Shown piece after piece: positions 34,739-46,753 of a stretch of DNA of 64,000 bases. Source of the stretch: Caprella mutica (lineage: Eukaryota > Arthropoda > Malacostraca > Amphipoda > Caprellidae); assembly GCA_947561585.1 (NCBI GenBank), contig CANNZV010001822.1, positions 1-64,000 of the forward strand, written 5' to 3'. Each line of letters begins with the position of its first letter. Position 1 is the stretch's first letter. Made by a program: the position numbers and the translations under genes. The notes under the pieces were generated by a model that was not told where the DNA came from, did no database searches, and saw only the letters and a list, made by a program, of their open reading frames with translations.

Positions 34739-36113
34739 ACAGTTACCTTTCAAAAAGTACTTTAACCGTCCTACCAAGGATATTATACTACAATAAGGTA
34801 GACTACTCTTGTCAATTTCTATTTTAAAAGTGCGTTGTGGCGCCATCTGGTTTCAAAAGCGGGAAATAAAATTGAAACATTATAAGGACAATCGAGGTAT
34901 GTTTTGTGCGTGACGTCATATCAGCAACACTCTAAAATCATATTTAAAACAATTGAATAAGGTAAATTAATAAAAAATAGATATTAGTTTGTATAATAAA
35001 ATAAATAAATATATATTGAATATAAATTTGAACCTGCTAAACCCCTAATTTTTCTTTAAATTCGTTCCCTTGCTGCTTAAATCAAATCAATCACTCAATA
35101 ATTGTCGCTATAGCCTACCAATATTAGTATTCCTAGTAGGGTAGGTATTAAAGAGTAAAGCTTTGTGAGCTGTCGTCACGTACAAATCGATTGATTTGAG
35201 ACCGTGGAGTAAATAAGGCAACACACATAAATAGAAAATTAAGGTTAAGCAGTGTGAATAACATGGATGGATTCATTACTGTTTCTTATAATGGAAATAA
35301 ATAAACAGTTTTCAAAATGTTATGTTCTTCAATTGTCTTAAATATGATACCTAGAAGCCTGAAACTGTACTAGTTAACTGCTAAACTGTAGTTCCTATGA
35401 ATAAAAATTACGAAGTAAAATAATGGAAATAAAATTTATCCAATGCCTAGTTAGTAGTCGAAAAGAAAAAAAAATTAATTTAGTTGTGACTAATGACTAA
35501 GTTTAAGTAGGTAGTCCCATGTTACAAATAGTGGTCAGAGTCTCCAGTCTAATGGAGACTCCCCAAGAATAAATCTAAATAAAATATCTACATGATAAAA
35601 GTTTTATCCGTGGATATACTTTTATTATTTATACAATTAGATGCTAAAAATTGAACCATAGCGATTAAAAATGAACTAGTAGCTACGATTATAATGAACA
35701 AAGCATATTATTCACGTAGCAATCAATGCAATTTTTAAGATTTTCCGGTCTTGCATAGTCACGTCAAACTAGATTCGAACAGCTGATTACCATACCCTAT
35801 ATGTTATTACATCTTGGTCCTTTCTATCCCTTATAACATTGCACTGACGGGCCAACGTCGGTAAACGTTTGCAAAGTAAAGGCACGATCGGGCATTGGCA
35901 CGCCAGTGCAATTGTACACTGCGCCAATGTAAGATATATAAGCGACACTGGAATAACTGTTGTTGAACAGCGTTGTACCAATGCAATGAAAACGACATTC
36001 GGCCAACGGTTACCAAACAGCACTGGCCAAATGAGGAAAACAATGGTTCACATGTACATTTATTATACTGGTCTGTCAGTTCTATTTAGCAGTTTTTAGA
36101 GGTTAGGTGTTAA
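34739..36113. other. Unassigned stretch
   Basis: No host gene seen. Bases 34790-34850 resemble 24535-24600 (both with ATTATACTACAA and TTTTAAAA), a dispersed repeat. Bases 35810-36030 form a GC-richer island, listed separately. The rest is AT-rich. Confidence 0.4.
35820..36030. repeat. GC-rich island with GGCCAACG motifs
   Basis: Contains GGGCCAACGTCGGTAAACG near 35850, CGGCCAACGGTTACC near 36000 (partly inverse), and repeated CCAATG/GCAATG words. It resembles the GGCC-rich ends of the element at 26970-33215, so it may be a short non-autonomous relative. Open frames here are mutual shadows. Confidence 0.35.
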
Positions 36114-36508
36114 GGCCCGTTTACACGCTACGATAAATTGGAGCGATTTATTGTACGCAGAAATAGTAACAATTTATCGGATGATGGAGACAGTGTTTAC
36201 ACGCAACGATTTTTATTCCAATATTTTTAGTGTTAACTAACAGTCATAGAAGAAACATATGATGGTCTGCATTAGGAATGTGTTTAGCATTATAAATTGA
36301 GCTACATTGTAACGATTTTGGAACCCTGTTTACACTTTCAAATTTGTCGTTGCGATTCGAATAAATTTGAGCCTGCTGGCACCAATTAGACAATCCAATT
36401 CCAACTCCAATAAATCGGTACGGTCTCCTGTTTACACGTAACGATAAATTGTAACAGCCTCTTCATTACGATAAATCGCTTCAATTTATCGTAGCGTGTA
36501 AACGGGCC
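36114..36508. mobile_element. PIF/Harbinger-type MITE
   Basis: Ends GGCCCGTTTACACGCTACGA and its inverse, with TAA at both flanks (36111-36113, 36509-36511). 395 bp, non-coding, with the CGATAAATTG motif repeated internally. Confidence 0.88.
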
Positions 36509-36955
36509 TAAAACGATCTCTCCCATTTTTAATTACACCAAATAGCCAAATTAATAAACTCAAATAAGTGTATCTTTAAAATTGTAGCCATTTCTGGCAA
36601 TTTGGTATAAATGGGCCTGTTATTCTTTCAATTATTAATTTAACATTTTGTATATTTGATGTAGATATATTTGTATCAAACATCTCTTGTTTTTAATCGA
36701 AAATATAATCCTTAAAAAAATCAAATATTTAAGACGCCCATTGTCTCTTATTGTTAGGAAATTATACTTTTGTCATATAGCTACTTAAAATCCGCTTTAT
36801 CGTTATTTATTTTTAAAACATTAGCACTCTATCTTTCAGATTCGTTGTCTCTACTTTTAAGTGGTTGTAATCGGGGGGAAAAAAGTCCTAGCGACAAAAG
36901 CCCACACCGACGAAAACAAAATTAGTATTCCTGCAATATAAATAATCCATATACA

Positions 36956-39900
36956 CACAGAGAAAGGATTAGTTGAATCAAATCATATTTGATTTGTTTT
37001 GACTAAATTTTATGGTTTATCTGTGCGCCTACCTACGTGGTGAGTTGCAGGTACTATTTAATATGAGTTAAATTGACGTTGGTTAAAACAACACATATGT
37101 GAGTTGATTATTTTTAATTCCCGATGGTCACAACAACCACCTGTGATAGTCAAAACTGCTCGTGATGGTTGAACCAATTATATGTAATGGTTAAAACAAC
37201 TACAGAACAAGGTTACATCAACTACTTGTGTATGTTTCTCCAATCACTCCTATGTGTTATACCAACTACTCGTGTAGGTTATACCAACTACTCGTGTAGG
37301 TTATACCAACTACTCGTGTAGGTTATACCAACTACTCGTGTAGGTTATACCAACTACTCGTGTAGGTTACATTAACTACTCGTATAGGTGATATCAACTA
37401 CTCATGTAGGTTATATCAACTACTCGGTTAGGTTATATCAACTACTCGTGTTGGTTATATCAACTAATCGTGTAGGTTATACCAACTGCTTGTTTAGGTT
37501 ATACCAACTACTCGTGTAGGTTATACTAACTACTCGTGTAGGTTATACCAACTACTCGTGTAGGTTATACCAACTACTCGTATAGGTGATATCAACTACT
37601 CGTGTAGGTTATATCAACTACTCGTGTAGGTTATATCAACTACTCGGTTAGGTTATATCATCTTCTCGTGTTGGTTATATCAACTACTTGTAAACTAAGT
37701 AAATGTATATCTACTATTATAGTGTAGGTTGAAATATCGGTCTGGTTAGCAGTAGCCTGACTTTTTACAAGACTTTTTCAGTCACTATATTTACTCTATT
37801 AAATTATAATCTCGAGTTAGGTCCCGGTATCAATTAGATTAGACTATTTATTTTCTAGGACCAAATCTAACATGTTCATTTATTTTCTACCTTTGCTACT
37901 ATTTTAATTTTTAATTTTAAAAAATAATTGATCACCTAGACCTATCCTTGCTTTTTGAAATACTTTCGATCCGATGAATTGATATATGGTTATCAGTTGT
38001 AAATTAATAGATTAGATTGAATAAGTAATCTCATCAGGTCAGTTTATAAATAAGTAGTTAGATGACATAAATAACTTTACGTAATTAATTAACCAGGCTA
38101 GATTACAAAAGTTGATAAATCTTTGATATGCTGCAATTGTACTATAACTTAATGAATAATAAATTAATGATAAAGCCTTTATCTTCTAAACCATATTTTA
38201 GTGCAATTCATCTTACTCATAGGCACTGATATTAAAATATGCTAATAGAATTACCAAGGTCAAATTGAAAACGAAATATAAACATTTAAGTTTTAGATTT
38301 ATTATTTAGAAGTACAATTTGAATTCTCGTCACTTTCTTCCACGACTGTAGGTTGCCAATTCCTGAAATAAGAGATTCGTATATTAATAAATATTGAATA
38401 GAAATTCACAGTATCGTTCATATACATTATCAATAACATCACCTACTCTTTTTCCTTTTGTGATGAGATAGCGACAGCTTCGATATTCTTTTCATGTCTG
38501 GAATCCCTAAAAGCATATGAAAAAGTAAGAGCTAATCATATTGCAAATACATATTTAAAAATCATCTAATATTTTCAAATACTTACTTTGACCTAGCATA
38601 ATTGTTCCTGAACCATTCAAATGAATTGAAGAGGTCTCCGATAGTTGATGACGTTGATCTACTTCATCAATTCTTCATCAAGATCTGAAAGTAGATTCAG
38701 AAAATATAGAAAACCATATATTAATAAAGAAATGAAAAGAATTATTAACTGAGAATTCTTTCATATAGGTAAATTATTTATATAAAATGTTAAACTAATT
38801 ATAAATCTTCAGATGCAGTATAAATTTAGCTCTAATAAATGCAATGGATTTTTCTAGCTAATCCTCATAATTTTGTTCATTATACACTCATAATGTAGAC
38901 TTTAATTAAATACCAAGAAAGTATAATATATCAAAAGGCTCACCTCTGGTTGGAGTTCTCCCTGCCAAATCCCTGGACGGTGTTCTCCTCCGACTATCTC
39001 CCTGGATGGAGTTCTCCCAGTCATAGAAAACTAGGGTCAAGTAGGTAAATTGCGGCACTTTAACTAACTGCTGTCTCTTATCTCAGAGACATTAATAACC
39101 ATCATGACTTCAAGGCACTCGTGAAATGAATAGAACCTATCATAAATTGAGCTTAAATTATGATGTTCAACAATTCAGTATATAGCTAAACTAATTTCAG
39201 AATGATTTTGAGACTCTCTTAATAGGGTCACAATTAGAAATTAAAGAACCGAATTTGGCTGTGTAACCCTACCTATAGGTACACCAACTAGTTTTAAAAT
39301 ATATAGATTATCAGACCACTTTACTAGGATAAGTTCCGAAATATCGGACGGCTCCACATTTTCGGTCGCGTAAGAAAAACTATATTAAATAAACTTTTAT
39401 TTTAATTAGCTATTAGGTAGCTATATACTATATTTCATACGTGACCGAAAATTTGAAATCGCCTGATAATTTGGAACTTAACCTATTCTGAGGACAGCGC
39501 AGTAACTGCCTATATAATAACATATAATAATAATCTAGGAAAATTAGTTTGGATATCAGTTTACAAACTGGAAGGCAGTAATCAAAATTTATTATTATAA
39601 AAGTTATATACTGATAATCAGCTCTTCAAATAACTATGTATACCTATATAAAGCCACCAAACTATCTATCACCAATATTTTAGAATATTTAGGCAGACAT
39701 TTATCAATTTATTAATGGAATTAATTAATAATTAATAATCGATCGGCAGCGATAATACTATTTAATGCATATAACGCTATTGTTTGCACTTGAACTAAAA
39801 TGGTATTGAGGAGCGTTCACATTCAACACGTAACACACTTGAAACAAGATTTGAACTGAAAAGTGTAATGCGAATAAATTAGCTTTGAGGAAAGCATAAG

Positions 39901-40505
39901 TTGCCACTTACTCATTTGATTTAACTCACACCTAAACTTAAAAAAAAGTAGCACTAACTCTCATAGTAAGTTAATTCATACACCAGATAAATAAGATTAA
40001 CAGTCTTTGTGGGTTACATTATCACACTATGTCATAGTTGTTTTAACTCACACCTAAACTTACAAAAAAGTAGCGCCAACTCTCATAGTAAGTTAATTCA
40101 TACACTGCAGAATACACTGGATTAACAGTCTTTGTGGGTTACTAGAACACACTATGTCATAGTTGATTTAACTCGCACCTAAACTTAAAAAAGTAGCGTC
40201 AACTCTCATAGTAAGTTAATTCATATACCAGATACATTGAATTGACAATCTTGGTGAGTTACTTCAACACACTATGTCCTAGTTGTTTTAACATATGTTC
40301 AAACTCCCAAAATGTAACTCTAACTCTCATAGTAAGTTGATTCAATCCATAAAATGATTTGAATTAACTATGTTTGGTGACACACACGTCATAGTTGTTT
40401 TGACACACGTGAAAACATGAATATAGTCAAACCAACTCACGTAATAAATTGATTCAAAGCATAAATTGTTGACCCATTAAATATGAGTAAACTTTTTTCT
40501 CTGTG
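36956..40505 (-). mobile_element. 'C' family element, second full copy
   Basis: Inverse of 10856-14223 over its full length. Ends CACAGAGAAAGG and the inverse of CACAGAGAAAAAAG, flanked by a 4-bp TACA duplication (36952-36955, 40506-40509). It is longer than the other copy mainly through its minisatellite. The same splice-bounded segments are present at 38290-38690. Confidence 0.9.
37180..37700 (-). repeat. 21-bp minisatellite in C element
   Basis: About 24 units of AACTACTCGTGTAGGTTATACC, with higher-order patches (GGTGATATCAACTACTC recurs at two places about 195 bp apart), which suggests segmental duplication within the array. Confidence 0.9.
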
Positions 40506-40514
40506 TACACTATA

Positions 40515-41520
40515 CAGTATGGGCCACAAAAATGTTTCCGCTTTTTCAAATACTTGAAAATCGTTAGCCAATGGACGAAAAAATCGTATCTTGGTCTCTT
40601 TTTCTCCTCCTCTTATTGTACTATTAACAGGTAAAAACATCTTTGAACTGATGGACATAGTTTAAGAACAGGTAAGTAAAAAGTGAGGGTAAAAATTTTT
40701 GTCATTGCGCGAAGGTTATTCTTAGAGCTAACTCTGTGATTTTACTAACTAAAAGGTAGTGAATAAAAGTAAAAAATATTATAATGGTAGACATTTTGAG
40801 ACAGGGTGCTTACTCTTTTTCCTAGGAAATTATTTGGAAATAGAACAACTTCAGTGACATTTTGATCTCATTGAAGTTTTCACTCTGAATAATCGTTCTT
40901 CGCTTGTTCATTGCATGGTTAAGGCCCGCTTCACCCTTGGATTTTTAACACCACGAAAAAAAAGTTCTTCTTAAAATGTATTTACACTTTTTTTTTTTTT
41001 TTATGGTTGATTGAAAAATCAGATTAAATTTTTACTGAAGCGATAAAAAAACGCTGAACACATTTTAAGAAGAGCTTTTTTCCCGCGGTGTTAAAAATTC
41101 AATTGTGAAGCGGGCCTTAACCATGCAATGAACAAGTAAAGAAATATATTCCTAGTGAAAACTTCAATGAGATCAAAATGTCACTGAAGTTGTTCTATTT
41201 CAAAATATTTTCCAAGGAAGAAATGTAAACACCATGTATTAAAATGTCTACCGTTATATTTTTTCCTTTTATTCACTGCCTTTTAGTAAGTAAAATCACA
41301 GAATTAGCTCTAAGAATAACCTTCGCGCAATGACAAAAATAACCACCCTCACCTTTTGCTTACCTGTTCCTAAACTATGTCAATCAGTTCAAAAATGTTT
41401 TTACTCGTTAATAGTACAATAAGAGGCAGAGAAAGAGAGACCAAGATATAGTTTTTTCGTAAATAGGCTACTGATTTACAAGTATTTTAAAAAGCGGAAA
41501 CCTTTTTGTGGCCCATACTT
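40515..41520. mobile_element. Tc1/mariner-type foldback MITE
   Basis: Arms of about 400 bp start CAGTATGGGCCACAAAAATG on the left and AAGTATGGGCCACAAAAAGG on the opposite strand at the right, with TA flanks (40513-40514, 41521-41522). The centre holds a second MITE. Open frames here are arm shadows. Confidence 0.85.
40921..41118. mobile_element. Short palindromic MITE at the foldback centre
   Basis: AAGGCCCGCTTCACCCTTGG and the inverse of TTGTGAAGCGGGCCTT form the ends; both sides read TTAA(GG). The end is related to that of the MITE at 36114-36508 (GGCCCGTTTACAC). Contains a long T run at 40988-41003. Confidence 0.8.
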
Positions 41521-42344
41521 TATGTAAAGTTGGACGAATAATAATTTAACAGTTTTCTTTCTACGGAATCATTGTAAATTTGTATTATGCACCAAATTAG
41601 GGCACTGCTATCGCAGAACTAAATTTTAAAACACTTCAATTTATGTACTAAAATTTTAGTATATACTACTGGAACATTTAGTCAGACATCAGGTAATTCC
41701 AGCAGACGTCTTGTTCAGTTGTCATGTAGGATTACTGATCGAAAGGTCATACATCAGCCTCTGTAGACTTTGCTAGCTACAGTCTTAGATTCTATAGCCA
41801 AGTTCTTCGTAAATACTTTATTTGGCTACAATTATGTATGCCTCTTATACATGTGTAATTAGTCAATTGGTATGGTTGATGATGTCCTGAATACATATTT
41901 TATTCTAATTTTTCATCAAACCGTGGAGCAACAGTTAGCATATAACTGTAAAATAACCGAAATATTTTGTAGTTCCTTATTTGTATATTGTATTTAACTT
42001 GTTCCAGGAAAGCAACGACAATCTACAATTTATTTATATTTACTCGCAGTTTCCATAGTCTAGTGTTTTAAAATTAAGTTCTGAAATAACAGCGCCCTAA
42101 TTTGGGGCTTAATACAAATATACAATGATTCCGTAGAAAGAAAAGTGTTAATCTATTATCTTCTTTTGTTCCAACTTTACATATATGGATTATTTATTTT
42201 CCAGGAATACTAATTTTATATTCGTCGGTGTGGGCTTTTGTCGGTGTGGGCTTTTGACGCTAGGGATTTTGTCGTGTGGGCTTTTGTCACCCTTTCGTTG
42301 TAATCTAGCCAGTGCTACTAAAGGAGTGATAGATAAGCTCTAAC

Positions 42345-42505
42345 TAGGGTTGTGACATTGCATATTTTGCATATGCTTTTCTAAAACGAATATACGTATT
42401 AGATTCGCATATGCATTAATCAACATGCATATTTAATTATAGATATGCATGTGCATTTACTAATTTGCATATGTGCATTTACCAATATGCATATGCATAT
42501 TATAA
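42345..42505. repeat. hAT-like end followed by degenerate ATGCAT array
   Basis: TAGGGTTGTGACATTGCAT at 42345 resembles the end of the hAT MITE at 45204 (TAGGGTTCTGACATTTTGT). It runs into repeats of GCATATGCATTTACCAATAT type. The partner end was not found. Confidence 0.45.
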
Positions 42506-43407
42506 CCTAGAGACTGGTCCATGCGCATTGCGCACCCGTCCTCATGAAAAAATATTAATAATTTTATGATTAAACCGATTTGGAAACTGTCTTTTCATGA
42601 CTTTTACTTTTCAACATAAATTACTCATACGATTATACAAAAATGAAGGTGATAAATGACAAGATACTTATATTATGCTCATTTATTCAAATATACAGTG
42701 TGTCTCGAAAAAACCCGGAACACAACTTTAAGTTAAGATATTTCAAAAACCATTAAAGATACATATTTATTTCTGTTCTCTTTTTTGTTGTTGAACCCTT
42801 CTCCATACACAGTTAAAGTTGCAATAAGTTTTATCCATTTTTATGAATGTTATAAGGATTTTATTGATGAGTAGTGAAAATGGCTTTTGCACAAATAGTT
42901 AGAAAAGTTAAGAAATAATCGTTTCTTATCTTTGTTTGTTAATTTTATTTTAAATAGATAATTATTCTTTGACGTTTACCAATGAATGTGTAAAAATCAA
43001 ATGAAGGTTTTTATGAAGAGAAATTATCGAAAAGTCAATATGTTAAGATTTTATAACAGTTTTAGTTAGGACTGGCACGTAAGGACCAGTCCGTAGGTTA
43101 CTGAGCAAACTTTTAAGGGCTAGATTACTAGGGTTAAGAGCACCAACATCCAGTCTATAGTCTATTATTATCCTACTCTTTATTTATATTACTATAGGTG
43201 TTACTTTTAGCTTTATGGCACCACATAATTAATCGTATTCTCAAATTTTCGGACAAAAATTTAATGCCGTTTTCATCAGGAAAACTAAACAATAAGAACA
43301 CCTAAAGGTATACAGGGTGCCCAGCACTTTTGTTGCCAAACTATAACATAAGGTTGCGATCGTTGAAATAAAAAATTATATTCTATGGAGGTATATGGTA
43401 TAAATAC
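42506..43407. other. Unassigned stretch with two possible Tc1-type termini
   Basis: TACAGTGTGTCTCGAAAAAA near 42697 and TACAGGGTGCCCAGCACTTT near 43312 look like outer ends of Tc1/IS630-like elements and could belong with the broken transposase at 46150-46755. No gene otherwise. Confidence 0.35.
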
Positions 43408-44463
43408 GGTATCCGGCGGTTTTTCCGTAAACGAATTTGTCGAAGCTAAATTTGCCGAACCGTATTCTCCAAATACGAATTTGCCGAAACCCACATTTGT
43501 CGAAAACGTATTCGCCGACGTGAAGATTCGCCGAAAGCCAAATTTGCCGAAAGACGAATTTACCGAAATACTTATTTAAAACAGAATGTAAAATTACACA
43601 AAAGTTACAGAAAAGAAACGAAACAACGAAATCATAACCCTTAGTTACACTAAATGATCCATTAATTATTCTATCTCTTCGTTAATCATTGTGTTAATCT
43701 TTGTACCACAAAATGATTCTTTGTCTTTTCTTATTTCAAAGACGTGTGATCTTTATTCAGTCAGAATCAGTCAGGCAGCTATGGGAGCATGTTTCATTTC
43801 TTTCATTTGATCGTTTGGTTGGTTTTAGATTGTGTGTTTCTAGTGTGTTTATTCATTTTTGTGAATATTCCATGTTTACCGCATATTCCTTATTCAGTTG
43901 TTATTAATATTTATTCCTTTTATTGCGTTTAAAATATAAGATTGTTAGTAATGAATAACATAACTATTAGATATGTTTATATCTTCCCAATATACCTCTA
44001 GCTTCAACGATAGTGTCACTTGCATGAATAAATTTGTTTCAGGTAAAAGATTGATTTCTATCAACCCTTTATTAGTAATGCCATATACATATTAATATCA
44101 ATATATGTATTTACACAGTTGATATATGAATTTAGCAAAATGATACGGAATTAGCGGACTACAAATTCATATATAGTAATGTCAAATTCGTATAAGAAAT
44201 GTGTTTTTTTTATGCATTAAGATGTAATGATGAGAACTACAAAGTTCCACAGAATGTTATTTTTAAATACATTAATTATATTTGATTTTCGACAAATTCG
44301 TCTCTCGGAAAATTTGTCCTTCAGCAAATCCGTATTTCGGCGAATCCGTTTTCGGCCAATTTGGGATTCAGACAAAACGTATTCGGAAAATCCGTTTCGG
44401 CAAATTAGTTTTCGGCACATTTGGTTTCGGCCAATTCGTTTTCGGAAAATCAGCCTAGATCCC
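43408..44463. mobile_element. Word-array element P1 (word GAATTTGCCGAAA)
   Basis: The left end GGTATCCGGCGGTTTTTCCG opens about ten 14-17 bp units to 43575. The right end (44285-44463) carries the inverse array and, read inward, starts GGGATCTAGGCTGATTTTCC. The interior of about 700 bp is AT-rich, non-coding, and matches parts of P2 and P3. Confidence 0.85.
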
Positions 44464-45016
44464 TAAAATGCTTAGTTAAAGATTTACAAGGACTTGAAGT
44501 TGGGTGAAAAAAAAAATATATATACAATTAGTAGAAAAACCGTGGAAGGTAACTAAATGCATGAAAGAAACAGGGTTTTGAATTAATTTTCATACGATTT
44601 TCTGCGTGCTCCTCGTCATCAAATATCAAGATTGTTTTATTTACTTTTAGTACTTCTTCGGCTGCAAATGTATTACCGGCAATGGAGGGAATATATCAGA
44701 TGCTGAATTTGCGGAAATGCTCCTCGTGCACGGACATCTCGTCCACGGACATCTCGTCCACGGACATTTCGTCCAACGGACATTTCGTCCACGGACAATT
44801 CGTCCACGAATTGCTTTATTTTGTATTATATTTATTGTGTGCATTTATTCTATATATTATATTATTTATATATATTCTGCAATATAAATGTATTTAACAG
44901 CCTCATTTGATGGTAATTAGTAATGTATGGTATTTGCATAGTTTCTTATTGCAATCTTTTTATCCTGTTGGCCGGCATCAATAAAATAATAAAAGTGAAA
45001 ACTTTTTAATGATATA

Positions 45017-45170
45017 CAGGCAGACCCCACTTTTATTACACCCGAGTCTTATAAAATTTGTCATAATTACCTGGCAGGTCTCGATGTTATTATGTACAGT
45101 ACATAAACATAGAAAACGGAGACATTTTTTGTGGTGTTTATTTCACAGTAACTACAATAATCATCAACAG
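45017..45170 (-). mobile_element. Partial 'B' family MITE
   Basis: TA then CAGGCAGACCCCACTTTTAT, followed by AACATAGAAAACGGAGACA; this is the inverse of the right part of the MITEs at 58542 and 61323. The rest is lost. Confidence 0.6.
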
Positions 45171-45203
45171 TAGTATTCAGATTAGCTAGCTATAGGTAAT
45201 TAC

Positions 45204-45402
45204 TAGGGTTCTGACATTTTGTAAAAATATGCTCTTAAATCTATAAACTCCATGAATGTTATAAACGATATCAAAATTTAGGGTATTGGAATTTCCTATC
45301 GCTAAACTAGAAGGGTTCTACACAATATTTTTCAGGTCGCGCTTAGGATTACATGGAATTTATATTTTTAGAGCATATTTCTTACAAAATGTCACAACCC
45401 TA
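45204..45402. mobile_element. hAT-type MITE with 8-bp target duplication
   Basis: TAGGGTTCTGACATTTTGTA at the left and the inverse of TACAAAATGTCACAACCCTA at the right, flanked by GTAATTAC on both sides (45196-45203, 45403-45410). 199 bp, non-coding. An 8-bp duplication is typical of hAT elements. Confidence 0.9.
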
Positions 45403-46149
45403 GTAATTACTATATAGATGCATTATTGGTTCAGAAATTAGTATTTTATAGCAGAATATTTTTAACAGTGATTACCTAAATTACATACAAAATAATATGC
45501 AGGTATATAATATACTACTAAAAAAATTAAATAAAAAATTAGCTAGATATATTATTTAAACGTAAAAACTTCCGTGTTATTGAATTGTTTCATATTTTCG
45601 GACTTATACATGTATAATAATTATTATTATTTACCTCTATTGTAATTACTTTAATTTCTAAATATCCACACATTTATTCTTGTTAGGACCCTGTTATTTC
45701 AGTTCTAAACTTTAGATATTCATAATTCAATAATTAATCCAAAATTTTTAACGAGGTCAATAACTTAAAGATACAGTCAACACGTTTAGCATATTTAATT
45801 TTATAACTGTAATCGATAGATAAACATTTCTATGTGTTAATTCATATACGGCTTGTATCACTATTATATGATTGTATATTTACACCTGCCTATTAATGTA
45901 ATAGTGAAAAATAATATAAAATATATTCCATAAACACTTTAAAAATACAAAATAAAGTCATTCGTGGACGAATTGTCCGTGGACGAAATATCCGTTGGAC
46001 GAAATATCTGTGGACGAGATGTCCGTGGACGAAATGTCCATGGACGAGATGTCCTAGACCCATGCACCTACCCTATAAACAACGTATACCGATTTGATTT
46101 TTTTTCGATTGCTGGGATATCGAATCGATGGATTGTTCCGTCGAATCGA

Positions 46150-46753
46150 CAGACCGTTGTTTTAAGTAAGCTTATGGTGCAGCAAATGGTAATTCTAGGG
46201 AGGCTGTTCGAATTTACGCAGCAAGGCATCCCAACAGACATGTTCCAGCGCGTCAAAAATTCACAACCATACACCGGAGATTACGTGAATACGGATCATT
46301 TCACAGACCATGACCTGAAGGAGGACGCCATAGGAGAGTAGCAGATCCATACCTGGAGGAAGATATCTTAGAATATTTTTGAAACAATCTAAGTTCAAGT
46401 ACTCGTTCTTCTGCCCGTGCTTTACATTCAAGTAAAAGTACAGTGTGGCAAGTACTACATGACAATGGTCAACATCTATTTCACTTTCAACGTGTGCAAG
46501 AATTGAACGCTGAAGATTTCCAACGTCGTGTTGATTTTGCGAGGTGGTTTCTACTGAGAACAGTTTTACAACCACATTTTCCATTACGAGTATTATTCAC
46601 AGATGAAGTGTCATTCATTCGAGAAGGAATATTTAACATCCATTACCTGCACATGTGGTCTGACAACAATCCACACGTTACAAGACAATGTAAACATCAG
46701 GTTAAATTCGCCGTAAATGTTTGGGCAGGTATTCCTAGTGACCATCTGATAGA
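46150..46753 (+). pseudogene. Tc1/IS630-like transposase, truncated
   Basis: One frame reads GNSREAVRIYAARHPNRHVP, FTTIHRRLREYGSFHRP, a stop, then VADPYLEEDILEYF, a stop, then SKSTVWQVLHDNGQHLFHFQ, FTDEVSFIREGIFNIHYLHM (the Asp-containing TDE motif) and KFAVNVWAGIPSDHLI. This layout (helix-turn-helix, then the first Asp of the DDE core) matches a transposase-like family frequent in insects. It has two internal stops and is cut off at 46753 by element P2. Confidence 0.85.

Larger units (their letters stand above)
36872..42294. mobile_element. Word-array foldback element (GACAAAAGCCCACACC), split by insertions
   Basis: The left end has one to two units (CGACAAAAGCCCACACCGAC near 36892). The right end (42220-42294) has about four inverse units. 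Inward of the arrays the arms continue: 36917-36951 plus 41525-41620 are inverse to 42085-42215. The C element (36956-40505) and the MITE at 40515-41520 split the left arm near 36952. No coding. Confidence 0.75.
44716..46061. mobile_element. Word-array element H (word GGACATTTCGTCCAC)
   Basis: Five to six units at each end (44718-44812 and 45963-46055) in inverse orientation. The right end read inward is GGGTCTAGGACATCTCGTCC, sharing the first nine bases with P2, P3 and the element ending at 63120. The interior carries two unrelated small insertions (45017, 45204) and no gene. Confidence 0.85.

Noticed and set aside
35787..36099. Four overlapping 60-78 aa ORFs on both strands
   Set aside because: Mutual shadows of a GC-richer repeat; no domain and no splice context.
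43285..43579. Overlapping ORFs on both strands at the P1 left end
   Set aside because: Both run through the GAATTTGCCGAAA array and flanking TE sequence.
45964..46341. 125-aa ORF starting with DELSVDEISVGRN
   Set aside because: Its start is the H-element array read through into a transposase pseudogene in the wrong frame; the true frame has stops.
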